From Chryseobacterium sp. ISL-6 (GTDB taxonomy: Bacteria > Bacteroidota > Bacteroidia > Flavobacteriales > Weeksellaceae), in contig NZ_JAGGPT010000005.1 in assembly GCF_018613715.1 (NCBI RefSeq), positions 62,001 through 126,000 of the forward strand: DNA of 64,000 nucleotides. The letters run 5' to 3'. Positions 1 through 7,635 of this stretch are shown piece after piece. Positions within the stretch are counted from its first letter, which is position 1. Each line of letters opens with the position of its first letter. Both the position numbers and the translations under genes were made by a program. The notes under the pieces were generated by a model. That model was not told the DNA's origin. It saw nothing but the letters and a program-made list of their open reading frames with translations, and searched no databases.

Positions 1-45
1 ATTGACTAAACCAAAGCCAATGGCACCATTCCAAATTGCTTTCAT
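1..45 (-). CDS. ku: Ku DNA end-binding protein, N-terminal fragment
   Basis: Only the first 15 codons lie inside the window; the gene continues past the left edge. The visible N-terminus reads MKAIWNGAIGFGLVN, which matches the highly conserved opening of bacterial Ku (usually M-R/K-A-I-W-x-G-x-I-x-F-G-L-V-N). Ku binds broken DNA ends and, with the ligase LigD, performs non-homologous end joining. The start ATG is the only candidate. It sits in the left arm of an inverted repeat (43-75), which may be a transcriptional or translational control element. Whether ligD is adjacent cannot be seen. Confidence 0.8.
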   Translation of the reverse strand, partial: MKAIWNGAIGFGLVN

Positions 46-75
46 TGTACTATGTTTACATAATAACGTACAATG
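43..75. repeat. Inverted repeat over the Ku start codon
   Basis: Perfect 8-base arms CATTGTAC (43-50) and GTACAATG (68-75), separated by 17 bases. The left arm includes the Ku start codon. Role unknown; an operator or an mRNA leader hairpin are both possible. Confidence 0.4.
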
Positions 76-191
76 ATTGTGCCGAGTGAAAAATATTTAC
101 TAAATGTATTATTTTGATTAATATTAAAAATACAGGATAAGCACACTAAATTATTATTTGTATTTTGGACCAAAATAAAATATAACCTATA

Positions 192-965
192 ATGAAAACA
201 ATTTTTACTTTTTTATTTGTACTTGGAGTAAATGTCTTTCTATCGGCACAGAAAGTCGATTACAAAAATAATATCATTACTGTGGATGGAAATAAGCTTG
301 GAAAAGTCGAGGTACAGAAACAAAATTTTGGGCTTACCAAAAACTTTAACCTTTACTCAATGGAAGGCGAAAAACTGGTCATTGCAGTTCTCAGTACAGA
401 GTTTGAAGGTGATAAAAATGACAATGCAAGTATGTACTATCGTTTCACTTTTTTACCTACCAATCAGGTTGGAATTTTCAAGTTATCAACGTTGGGGATG
501 GAGAAAGGGTTTGTAAATTTAATCGGTAAAGGAGGAGTAATTGACGGGAATAGCTTAAATGCAGATAAAATTACAGAATTAATTGCTACAAAAGGAGTGA
601 CACCCAGAACTGCCGTTAATTATAGTTTGGTATCACGTAATAAAAACTGGCCAATCGAGTTAAAGGAAACAAAGTCAATTGAACAGGGAGGAGAAACGAT
701 TGGCTTTTTTACTTCTACAGGATATGTAAACGGTCAAGACTCGTACGAATTTTTTATTCCCGATGGAATTATGGTAGCTAAAATAAGTTTTGCAGGAGGA
801 AACAATGCTCAGAATTTTGAATTATTTACAGCACGGGATAAAGTGCGGAAAGTGGTTTCTATTCCACAGAAAGATAAAGTGAATTCTCTTTCATCCGTTG
901 TAGATCCTAATGCACTTACTCTTAAAAGAATTACGGCTTGGTTGGTACAGAATAATTATCTTTAA
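192..965 (+). CDS. Secreted protein of unknown function
   Basis: 257 residues starting with a clear signal peptide (MKTIFTFLFVLGVNVFLSAQ, cleavage expected after SAQ, the usual flavobacterial form), so the protein is exported to the periplasm or beyond. No lipobox cysteine, no T9SS sorting domain and no recognisable catalytic motif are visible. The mature part is mixed beta-rich sequence with repeated short hydrophobic strands. I do not recognise the family. It is monocistronic: divergent from Ku upstream and closed by a terminator hairpin at 1005-1033. Start chosen because it gives the complete signal peptide. Confidence 0.75.
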   Translation: MKTIFTFLFVLGVNVFLSAQKVDYKNNIITVDGNKLGKVEVQKQNFGLTKNFNLYSMEGEKLVIAVLSTEFEGDKNDNASMYYRFTFLPTNQVGIFKLSTLGMEKGFVNLIGKGGVIDGNSLNADKITELIATKGVTPRTAVNYSLVSRNKNWPIELKETKSIEQGGETIGFFTSTGYVNGQDSYEFFIPDGIMVAKISFAGGNNAQNFELFTARDKVRKVVSIPQKDKVNSLSSVVDPNALTLKRITAWLVQNNYL

Positions 966-1004
966 AAGCGAAAAAATTAATGATTTGAAATTCTAGATCA
1001 ATGA

Positions 1005-1033
1005 TAAAAAGCGGATATATTCTCCGCTTTTTA
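1005..1033 (+). terminator. Rho-independent terminator
   Basis: Stem TAAAAAGCGGA / TCCGCTTTTTA around a short AT loop, ending in a T-run. It closes the secreted-protein gene 40 bases upstream. Confidence 0.75.
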
Positions 1034-1111
1034 TATGCTTTAAAATCAGATTTATCATGTATAAATATATAATTGAGAGGTGTGATAGTAGCTGTTTAGT
1101 TTTATTACCAA

Positions 1112-1125
1112 TTGGCAATTGACAA
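1112..1125. promoter_or_regulatory. Candidate Crp/Fnr operator in the regulator's own promoter
   Basis: TTGGCA-AT-TGACAA is a near-perfect dyad that resembles the perfect TTGTCA-AA-TGACAA site upstream of the neighbouring purA-like gene. It overlaps a -33 TTG (1119-1121) that lies 19 bases before a -7-like TATCTTTA (1141-1148, one mismatch to TAnnTTTG). Its position over the -33 suggests autorepression. Inference from sequence only. Confidence 0.45.
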
Positions 1126-1167
1126 TAATAAGTATTTGTATATCTTTAAAATTCGATTGATCAAAAC

Positions 1168-1737
1168 ATGAAAGAGCTATTTAATTACATCAGAAAATTT
1201 GGAACGCTTAGTGACAAAGAGGAAGAATTAATTGCTGGTGGAGTCAAAGAAGTGAACATTTCTAGAGGAGAACCATTTGTAGAAGCTGGTAAGATAAGCC
1301 AAAAGATTGCTTTTGTAAAAGAAGGGGTATTTCGATCATTGTATTATAACAAACAAGGAGATGACTTTACGAGGTACTTTATTTATGAAGGACGGTTTAT
1401 TGGAGATTTTCAAGGTTTTGCTGATCAGGTACCTTCTAATGAATATATCGAAGCTATAACCGATGGGGTATTATTAACACTTGATTTTGATTTTTTAAAA
1501 TCAATTGAAAAGGAAATTATTATTTGGCCTGTTTTAATTGCTAAGCTACATGCTTTTGTTGCTGAGAATAAGCTTAAGGTAGTAAGTACAATGCTCAACC
1601 TGGATGCTAAATCCCGATATCTTCATTTTCTCAGTCATTATCCTGGCCTGGCCAATCGTGTTCCACAAGCAATGTTGGCTTCTTATTTAGGAATTACTCC
1701 TTCTTCATTCAGTCGTATCCGGAAAAATATATTATAG
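1168..1737 (+). CDS. Crp/Fnr family transcriptional regulator
   Basis: 189 residues. Residues about 15-130 form the cyclic-nucleotide-binding-like beta-barrel sensor typical of flavobacterial Crp-like proteins (the segment GEPFVEAGKISQKIAFVKEG is the usual entry strand pair). The C-terminus carries a winged-helix DNA-binding segment (PQAMLASYLGITPSSFSRIRK) and ends shortly after the recognition helix, as is common in this phylum. There are no N-terminal Fe-S cysteines, so it is not a classical oxygen-sensing Fnr; the ligand is unknown. It lies 82 bases upstream of the purA-like gene, and matching dyads in both promoters suggest that it controls itself and that neighbour. Confidence 0.85.
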   Translation: MKELFNYIRKFGTLSDKEEELIAGGVKEVNISRGEPFVEAGKISQKIAFVKEGVFRSLYYNKQGDDFTRYFIYEGRFIGDFQGFADQVPSNEYIEAITDGVLLTLDFDFLKSIEKEIIIWPVLIAKLHAFVAENKLKVVSTMLNLDAKSRYLHFLSHYPGLANRVPQAMLASYLGITPSSFSRIRKNIL

Positions 1738-1747
1738 AAATCCTTTC

Positions 1748-1761
1748 TTGTCAAATGACAA
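1748..1761. promoter_or_regulatory. Candidate Crp/Fnr operator upstream of the purA-like gene
   Basis: Perfect dyad TTGTCA-AA-TGACAA placed immediately upstream of the -33 TTG of the next promoter, the usual place for an activator site. A similar dyad occurs in the promoter of the adjacent Crp/Fnr-type gene. Binding by that regulator is inference. Confidence 0.5.
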
Positions 1762-1791
1762 TTGCCCCGCTATTCATATATGATAGCTTTG
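1762..1791 (+). promoter_or_regulatory. Promoter of the purA-like gene
   Basis: -33 TTG (1762-1764), a 19-base spacer and a perfect -7 box TAGCTTTG (1784-1791), as in the Bacteroidota primary sigma consensus TTG-N17-23-TAnnTTTG. The expected transcript start leaves a leader of about 20 bases before the ATG. Confidence 0.65.
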
Positions 1792-1819
1792 TCATATACA
1801 AAAACGATAAATTATAGAT

Positions 1820-3091
1820 ATGGATATTGTATTAGGTTTACAGTGGGGAGATGAAGGGAAAGGTAAATTCATTGATCTTATTAGTCAGAATTATGATATT
1901 GTAGCACGTTTCAACGGTGGGGCTAATGCCGGACACAGCATAGAGCGTTATGGAAAGAGAATAACATTAAAATCTCTTCCTTCAGGAATATTTATGAAGG
2001 GTGTACAAAATGTAATCGGAACAGGAATGGTCCTGGATCCTGTTAATTTTAAAAAAGAAGTTTTAAATTTAAGATCATTTGATGAAACCATCCAGGTGGA
2101 GAAGCATGTTTCTATTTCAAAAAAGGCACATCTTGTTCTTCCTACTCATCAATTAATGGATGTCTTCATGGAAGAAAATTCTTCTTATACGGCTATTGGA
2201 ACTACACGAAATGGCATTGGACAGGCATATGCAAACAAGATTCTTAGGCAGAATTTACGAGTAGGGGATATTTTATCACCGGATTTTACGGATCGGATAA
2301 TTCATATTTTAGAAAGAGATTATAATCAGCTTTTGAGCTATGGGCAGATACTTCCGTCATTAGAAAAACTATGTGAAGATTTTTTTGATGCCGTAGAGTT
2401 TCTGAAAAGATTTGAATTTATTGAAGCAGAAATATTTTTAAATAATTCATTGAGTGAAGGAAAGACCATGCTGGCAGAAGGAGCACAAGCTACATTGCTT
2501 GATATTGATCATGGCACCTATCCATATGTTACTTCTTCAACTACTTTAGCAGCGGGAGCCTGTAGTGGTTTAGGAATTTCACCTAAAAAAGTAGGTGAGA
2601 TATATGGAGTTGCTAAAGCCTATTGTACAAGAGTAGGTAATGGAATTTTCCCTACAGAAATATTTAATGATCTGGGTGAAGAAATTAGACAGAAAGGCAA
2701 TGAATTTGGATCCAATACAGGAAGGCCAAGAAGGATTGGCTGGTTGGATCTACCCGCTTTGAAATATGCTGTTATGATAAATGGGGTAACTCAGCTGGTG
2801 CTTACTAAAGCAGATGTTTTAAGTGGTTTTGAATCAGTAGCCGTATGTACTCACTATGAAATACAGAATCAGCAGATTTCAGTGATGCATGGTTTATTTA
2901 TTGATGATGAAGTTCAACCCGTGTTACAGTGGATGAAAGGCTGGGACGAAGATATTTCCAATTATGATGATGCTTCTTCTTTACCCGAACAATTGAAGAA
3001 TTATCTTAGTTTCCTGGAAAAAGAATTGAAAATTCCTGTGAGCTATCTTTCTACGGGACCCGGAAGAGAGCAGATTATAAAAATGGATTAA
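1820..3091 (+). CDS. purA: Adenylosuccinate synthetase, divergent copy
   Basis: 423 residues, normal length. It joins IMP and aspartate using GTP, the first committed step to AMP. Seen: the phosphate loop GDEGKGK (10-16) with the catalytic Asp11, the catalytic His39 in NAGHS, the signature EGAQATLLDIDHGTYPYVTSS at about 220-240, and a GTP/aspartate-loop segment TGRPRRIGWLDL near 300. Odd: the IMP-loop segment reads GTTRNGIGQAY (127-137) where most PurA proteins have GTTGRGIGPAY, and EGAQAT replaces EGAQGT. Asp11 argues against PurZ, the phage diaminopurine enzyme, which has lost this residue. It may be a second, specialised copy controlled by the adjacent Crp-like regulator; I cannot tell whether a canonical purA exists elsewhere. 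Confidence 0.85.
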   Translation: MDIVLGLQWGDEGKGKFIDLISQNYDIVARFNGGANAGHSIERYGKRITLKSLPSGIFMKGVQNVIGTGMVLDPVNFKKEVLNLRSFDETIQVEKHVSISKKAHLVLPTHQLMDVFMEENSSYTAIGTTRNGIGQAYANKILRQNLRVGDILSPDFTDRIIHILERDYNQLLSYGQILPSLEKLCEDFFDAVEFLKRFEFIEAEIFLNNSLSEGKTMLAEGAQATLLDIDHGTYPYVTSSTTLAAGACSGLGISPKKVGEIYGVAKAYCTRVGNGIFPTEIFNDLGEEIRQKGNEFGSNTGRPRRIGWLDLPALKYAVMINGVTQLVLTKADVLSGFESVAVCTHYEIQNQQISVMHGLFIDDEVQPVLQWMKGWDEDISNYDDASSLPEQLKNYLSFLEKELKIPVSYLSTGPGREQIIKMD

Positions 3092-3108
3092 GAATAATCT
3101 ATATCTTT

Positions 3109-3336
3109 CTATTCGTAGATGCTGCTTCCTTTTAATAGGTCGGAGAAAACTTTCCAATTAATCTTTTCTAAATCAATATTTTGGCTGGTATTAATATAAT
3201 AACCATCTATATCTTGAATATAGCTAGACATTGCTTCTAAATAATCTTCAATGGTTCTGTTTTCTCATTGCTCCTTATTTTTGATAAAATCTTTCCTAAG
3301 ATTGTCTATAAAATCAATGAGTTCTTCTTTTGCCAT
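3109..3336 (-). pseudogene. DUF7660 family gene interrupted by a nonsense codon
   Basis: Reading the minus strand from ATG gives 75 sense-length codons of a small acidic protein with one in-frame TGA at codon 24 (3265-3267) and a normal TAG end. The part after the stop (ENRTIEDYLEAMSSYIQD, then a DGYYIN segment and a NWKVFSDLL segment) strongly resembles DUF7660 proteins, in which the position of the stop is a conserved tryptophan (WEN...LE..LEAM). A single TGG-to-TGA change would explain it. No other frame damage is seen, so the mutation is recent, or it is a sequencing error. The function of DUF7660 is unknown. It lies between purA-like and aspS. Confidence 0.7.
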
Positions 3337-3345
3337 ATGGGATAA

Positions 3346-3374
3346 AATAAAAAAGCGAGGAAAAACCTCGCTTT
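3346..3374 (-). terminator. Terminator of aspS
   Basis: Stem AAAGCGAGG / CCTCGCTTT with an A-rich loop. Read on the minus strand it is followed by a T-rich tail (complement of 3346-3354). It begins just after the aspS stop codon. Confidence 0.75.
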
Positions 3375-3378
3375 AAAT

Positions 3379-5133
3379 TTATGCTTTTAAATTCAATTTT
3401 AATTCTAACTCATCGAGTTGAGCATCCGCAATAGAAGCTGGTGCATCGATCATAACATCACGTCCTGAGTTATTTTTAGGAAATGCAATATAATCTCTGA
3501 TCACTTCATTTCCGTCAAGAATAGCTACCAAACGGTCAAACCCGAATGCTAAACCACCATGAGGAGGAGCTCCATATTTGAATGCATTCATTAAGAAGCC
3601 AAACTGAGCTTCCGCTTCTTCTTTTGAGAACCCTAAAAGATCAAACATTTTTGACTGAAGATCCTTATCGAATATTCTGATAGATCCACCACCAATTTCA
3701 TTTCCATTAAGAACCATATCATAAGCATTAGCTCTTGCTTTTCCAGGATCTGTTTCTAATAAGTGGATATCTTCAGGTTTTGGAGATGTAAATGGGTGGT
3801 GCATAGCGTGGTATCTTTGAGTTTCTTCATCAAATTCCAATAATGGAAAATCAACTACCCAAAGAGGTGCAAATACATTTCCTTTTCTCAATCCTAAACG
3901 GTTTCCAAGTTCCATTCTTAAAGCTGAAAGCTGAGTTCTTACTTTATGCTCATTTCCTGAAAGGATCAACATGAGGTCTCCTTCTTTTGCTCCAAATTTT
4001 TCAATGATCTTTGCCAGATCTTCTTCATTATAAAACTTATTAACAGAAGACGTTTTTACCCCGTCATTTTGGAATTTTACCCAAACCATTCCCGAAGCTC
4101 CGATCTGTGGACGTTTTACCCAGTCCACCAATTCGTCGATTTGTTTTCTGGTGTAGTCTGCGCAACCTTCAACATTGATTCCGACAACCAATTCAGCATC
4201 ATCAAATATTTTGAATTCTTTTCCTTTTACAAGCTCATTCAGCTCCACGAATTCCATTCCAAAACGAATATCCGGTTTGTCATTCCCATATTTTTGCATG
4301 GCATCAGCAAAAGTCATTCTTGGAAAAGTTCCGAATTCCTGACCTGTAATATCTTTAATAAGCGTTTTAGTCATCCCTTCAAAAACGTTCATTACATCTT
4401 CCTGCTCTACAAAAGCCATTTCACAGTCTATCTGAGTAAATTCCGGTTGTCTGTCGGCTCTTAAATCCTCATCACGGAAGCATTTTACGATTTGGAAATA
4501 TTTATCCATTCCACCTACCATCAAAAGCTGTTTGAAAGTTTGTGGAGATTGTGGTAATGCATAAAACTGTCCTGGATTCATTCTGCTAGGAACCACAAAG
4601 TCTCTTGCTCCTTCCGGAGTAGATTTAATAAGAACCGGAGTTTCAACTTCAATAAATCCTTCATCTGAAAGATAATTTCTTACTTTTTGAGCCATTTTGT
4701 GACGGAAGATCAATTTATCTTTCACAGGATTTCTTCTGATATCCAGATAACGATATTTCATTCTTAGTTCCTCGCCACCATCGGTTTCATCTTCAATAGT
4801 GAAAGGTGGAAGCTGTGACTCATTTAGAATCGTTAATGTTTCAACTAAAATTTCAATCTCTCCAGTTGGAATATTAGGGTTTTTGCTTACCCTTTCAATT
4901 ACTTTTCCCTTAACCTGAATCACAAACTCACGACCCAGTTTTTTAGCTTCTTCCATCAACTGAGTAGAAGAACGGTCCTGGTCAAAAACCAACTGAGTGA
5001 TTCCGTAACGATCTCGTAAATCTATCCAAATCATAAATCCTTTATCACGGATAGTTTGTACCCATCCTGAAAGTGTAACTTCTTCATTAAGATTTTTTAG
5101 AGATAATTCTCTGTTGGTATGTGTTCTGAACAT
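3379..5133 (-). CDS. aspS: Aspartate--tRNA ligase
   Basis: 584 residues of a class II aminoacyl-tRNA synthetase of the bacterial type. N-terminal OB-fold anticodon-binding domain (about 1-110, [19 protein letters not shown]), then the catalytic domain with motif 2 ([19 protein letters not shown]), the GAD insertion domain typical of bacterial AspRS (about 290-420), and motif 3 near the end ([15 protein letters not shown]). It charges tRNA-Asp with aspartate in the cytoplasm. I start at the ATG giving [10 protein letters not shown], which is where the family begins; an upstream TTG would add six residues but overlaps the promoter -7 box. Single-gene unit with its own terminator. Confidence 0.96.
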   Translation of the reverse strand: MFRTHTNRELSLKNLNEEVTLSGWVQTIRDKGFMIWIDLRDRYGITQLVFDQDRSSTQLMEEAKKLGREFVIQVKGKVIERVSKNPNIPTGEIEILVETLTILNESQLPPFTIEDETDGGEELRMKYRYLDIRRNPVKDKLIFRHKMAQKVRNYLSDEGFIEVETPVLIKSTPEGARDFVVPSRMNPGQFYALPQSPQTFKQLLMVGGMDKYFQIVKCFRDEDLRADRQPEFTQIDCEMAFVEQEDVMNVFEGMTKTLIKDITGQEFGTFPRMTFADAMQKYGNDKPDIRFGMEFVELNELVKGKEFKIFDDAELVVGINVEGCADYTRKQIDELVDWVKRPQIGASGMVWVKFQNDGVKTSSVNKFYNEEDLAKIIEKFGAKEGDLMLILSGNEHKVRTQLSALRMELGNRLGLRKGNVFAPLWVVDFPLLEFDEETQRYHAMHHPFTSPKPEDIHLLETDPGKARANAYDMVLNGNEIGGGSIRIFDKDLQSKMFDLLGFSKEEAEAQFGFLMNAFKYGAPPHGGLAFGFDRLVAILDGNEVIRDYIAFPKNNSGRDVMIDAPASIADAQLDELELKLNLKA

Positions 5134-5148
5134 TGATAAGATTTTTTG

Positions 5149-5156
5149 CAAAGATA
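5149..5156 (-). promoter_or_regulatory. -7 box of the aspS promoter
   Basis: TATCTTTG on the minus strand, a perfect match to TAnnTTTG. The expected transcript start is about 10 bases before the chosen ATG, which supports that start over the upstream TTG. No clear -33 TTG at standard spacing. Confidence 0.55.
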
Positions 5157-5212
5157 ATATTATTTTTTCCTAAAACTTTCCATATGCCAAGTCTTAATCG
5201 TTTTGGAAGTGA

Positions 5213-5220
5213 TATTTTTG
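5213..5220 (+). promoter_or_regulatory. -7 box of the MATE gene promoter
   Basis: TATTTTTG, a perfect TAnnTTTG match, leaving a leader of about 20 bases before the ATG. With the aspS box it forms a divergent promoter pair. Confidence 0.5.
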
Positions 5221-5245
5221 AATCCTATTAATATGATTAAAGATT

Positions 5246-6640
5246 ATGACAAAATATATAGACTTTTTCAAAAAAGCATTTAAAGGTGGAGATGTAGACT
5301 ATACAAAGATCAGTATAAGGAGTGCTGTACTTCTTTTAGCCATTCCGATGATGCTGGAAATGGCAATGGAGTCTGTATTTGCTCTGGTAGATCTGTATTT
5401 TGTAGGGCATCTGAAAGAAAGTGGTTATGCGATACAAACCGTAGGGCTTACAGAATCTGTTCTTTCTGTAATGTACTCTATTGCAATCGGGATGAGTATG
5501 GCGGCAACAGCTTTGGTTGCAAGGAGAATTGGTGAGAAAAACCCTGAGCAAGCTTCCAGAAGTGCTGCACAGGTTTTATTTGTTTCGATTGTCATTACTT
5601 TTATTCTAAGTTTACTTGGAGTAATTTACGCAAAGGAAATCCTAATTCTTATGGGTTCTAAGCCAGAAGCAGCCGCTTATGGTAAAGATTTTACAAGAAT
5701 GATGATGGGAAGCAGTGTTATCATTATGCTTCTGTTTTTAATTAACGGAATTTTCAGAGGGGCAGGAAATGCAGCCATTGCAATGAAGAGTTTATGGATC
5801 GCAAATATTGCCAATATTATTCTTTGTCCCATTTTAATTAGGGGCTTTGGTCCTATTCCGGCAATGGGTTTAACTGGCGCAGCCCTTGCAACAACAATAG
5901 GAAGAAGTGTGGGCGTTATTTATCAATTGTATCATCTCTTAATTGCTGATACACAAATCCGAATAAAATTAAATTATTTCAAACCAGATTTCGGATTAAT
6001 AAGATCAGTTGTAAAAATAGCAACTCCAGGAATTTTTCAATTTGTTATTGCATCATGCAGCTGGATATTTCTGGCACAGCTTGTCGCAACAACGGGAGGA
6101 GAGAATGCTTCAGCAGGGTATCAGACAGCATTAAGATTGATGATGTTTTTTATGCTTCCAGCGTGGGGCTTAAGTAATGCTGCTTCTACTTTGGTTGGAC
6201 AGAACATGGGGGCTAACGAGATGTTGAGAGCCGACCAATCTGTGATGAAAACCGTAAAGTATAATGTTGTTTTTATGCTCGTTGTAAGTTTGGTATTTTT
6301 TCTTTTGGGAGATTTTCTGGTTGGCTTTTTTACACAGGAGGTTGAAATTAAAAGCTTTGCTAAAAATGCACTGCATATAATGAGTGTAGGTTTTCTTTTC
6401 TACGGAATAGGAATGGTCATGGTTAATGCTTTTAATGGAGCCGGAGATACATGGACACCGACCTGGATAAATTTTTTTGGATTTTGGATGTTTCAGATTC
6501 CTTTTGCCTACTTTCTGTCAAAACATCTTGGAATGGGGCCGAAAGGGGTCTTTATTTCAATCCCTGTAGCAGAAATTCTAATTACAATAGTGGCTTTTAT
6601 ATTATTTAAAAAAGGAAAATGGAAGACCATTAAAGTTTAG
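5246..6640 (+). CDS. MATE family efflux transporter
   Basis: 464 residues, 12 predicted membrane segments in two homologous halves of six. Family hallmarks seen are the first-helix segment LAIPMMLEMAMESVFALVD, the GMSMAATALVARRIGEKN loop after helix 2, and the second-half counterpart GLSNAASTLVGQNMGA. MATE proteins expel drugs and cationic compounds across the inner membrane in exchange for H+ or Na+. The substrate cannot be read from sequence. Divergent from aspS; the small THX ribosomal protein gene follows after 85 bases. Confidence 0.88.
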   Translation: MTKYIDFFKKAFKGGDVDYTKISIRSAVLLLAIPMMLEMAMESVFALVDLYFVGHLKESGYAIQTVGLTESVLSVMYSIAIGMSMAATALVARRIGEKNPEQASRSAAQVLFVSIVITFILSLLGVIYAKEILILMGSKPEAAAYGKDFTRMMMGSSVIIMLLFLINGIFRGAGNAAIAMKSLWIANIANIILCPILIRGFGPIPAMGLTGAALATTIGRSVGVIYQLYHLLIADTQIRIKLNYFKPDFGLIRSVVKIATPGIFQFVIASCSWIFLAQLVATTGGENASAGYQTALRLMMFFMLPAWGLSNAASTLVGQNMGANEMLRADQSVMKTVKYNVVFMLVVSLVFFLLGDFLVGFFTQEVEIKSFAKNALHIMSVGFLFYGIGMVMVNAFNGAGDTWTPTWINFFGFWMFQIPFAYFLSKHLGMGPKGVFISIPVAEILITIVAFILFKKGKWKTIKV

Positions 6641-6725
6641 ATTTATAAAAACTTTAACAGCGATAAGTAGTCTGTTTCGAACGAGTTTTCTTACATTCGT
6701 ATGAATCAACAAATACTTAATTATT

Positions 6726-6845
6726 ATGGGAAAAGGAGACAGAAAATCTAGAAGAGGTAAAATTAATAATGGAAGCTATGGGAAAAGAAGACCTAGAAAA
6801 GCTTCTAAATCATTAGTGACTTCGGAAGAAAAATCTAAAAAGTAA
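6726..6845 (+). CDS. 30S ribosomal protein THX
   Basis: 39-residue, strongly basic protein opening MGKGDRKSRRGKI and continuing NGSYGKRRPRK, the conserved core of bTHX, a small peptide that sits in the head of the 30S subunit in Thermus and in Bacteroidota. The C-terminal tail (SKSLVTSEEKSKK) is variable in the family. The ATG is the only start that fits. A strong bidirectional terminator follows within 15 bases. It is easily missed by gene finders because of its size. Confidence 0.88.
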   Translation: MGKGDRKSRRGKINNGSYGKRRPRKASKSLVTSEEKSKK

Positions 6846-6859
6846 ACAAAATAAAAAAA

Positions 6860-6888
6860 GGCCAAAGATCTATTCTTTGGCCTTTTTT
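6860..6888. terminator. Bidirectional terminator
   Basis: Stem GGCCAAAGA / TCTTTGGCC with an A-run on the left and a T-run on the right. It serves the THX gene on the plus strand and the DUF937 gene on the minus strand, whose stop is at 6903. Confidence 0.85.
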
Positions 6889-6902
6889 ATATCCAAATTA
6901 AA

Positions 6903-7556
6903 TTATTTTCCAAAAATATTTCCCAAAATACCACCTAGTCCTCCTTCCTGCTGTTTTTGCTGTCCCCCTCCTAAAACACTTCCTAAAATGTCGTTCAGTG
7001 GATTTCCAGATGATTGAGATTGTCCACCACCCCCTAATACACTTCCTAAGATGTCATTTAATGGATTGGATTGCTCAGCCTGAGCCTGATTAGATGCATT
7101 TCCAAGTATTCCGCCTAATAAATCACCTAAGCCTCCGGCACCAACATTATTTTGTTGTTTTTCTTTACCAATATACCCCATGATAAGTGGAGCAAGCATA
7201 GCCAGAACGGGACCTATTTTATCAATTGAAATCCCTGTATTTTGTGATAATTGATTTTCTACATTTTGTTTGTCACCACCAAAAACATGACTAAGGATTG
7301 AACCTCCTTCTGCTTGTCTTGCTTCTAACTGAGAAGAGTCATCTAAAATACTTCCGTTATGATCTTTATCCAGGGCGTTGTTTAATGCTTCAGCTTCTTT
7401 TGAATCTTGTGATTTATTTCTTAAATATGAAATAACTAAAGGTGCTGCAACAGCCAACAATGCAATAATCTGGTTTTTACTGATTCCAAATTTATTTTCT
7501 GCCTGTTCTGCAACCTGGTTGCTTGTATTTCCTGTAAGCAAATCGATTAAATTCAT
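6903..7556 (-). CDS. DUF937 family protein
   Basis: 217 residues. The first about 125 residues form the alpha-helical DUF937 domain (segments NQIIALLAVAAPLVISYLRN and GPVLAMLAPLIMGYIGKEK). The rest is a Gly/Gln-rich low-complexity tail containing two near-identical copies of NPLNDILGSVLGGG and a final GGILGNIFGK. No signal peptide. DUF937 proteins have no settled function. It has its own promoter of good quality and shares the terminator at 6860-6888. Confident in the family, not in any role. Confidence 0.85.
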   Translation of the reverse strand: MNLIDLLTGNTSNQVAEQAENKFGISKNQIIALLAVAAPLVISYLRNKSQDSKEAEALNNALDKDHNGSILDDSSQLEARQAEGGSILSHVFGGDKQNVENQLSQNTGISIDKIGPVLAMLAPLIMGYIGKEKQQNNVGAGGLGDLLGGILGNASNQAQAEQSNPLNDILGSVLGGGGQSQSSGNPLNDILGSVLGGGQQKQQEGGLGGILGNIFGK

Positions 7557-7584
7557 GTTTGTGTCTGTTAAATTGTTAGTAAAC

Positions 7585-7613
7585 CAAAGTTATCAAAAAA
7601 TATTCCCAAACAA
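7585..7613 (-). promoter_or_regulatory. Promoter of the DUF937 gene
   Basis: On the minus strand: -33 TTG (7613-7611), an 18-base spacer and -7 box TAACTTTG (7592-7585). Both elements and the spacing fit the Bacteroidota consensus, leaving a leader of about 22 bases. Confidence 0.7.
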
Positions 7614-7635
7614 TTTTTTTAATCTAAAATTACTG

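Noticed and set aside
4069..4464. 131-codon frame antisense to aspS
   Set aside because: Lies entirely inside the strongly conserved aspS gene; a shadow of its codon pattern.
5336..5551. 71-codon minus-strand frame within the MATE gene
   Set aside because: Fully inside the transporter gene, rich in His/Cys/Arg from reversed codons, with no start context; a shadow.
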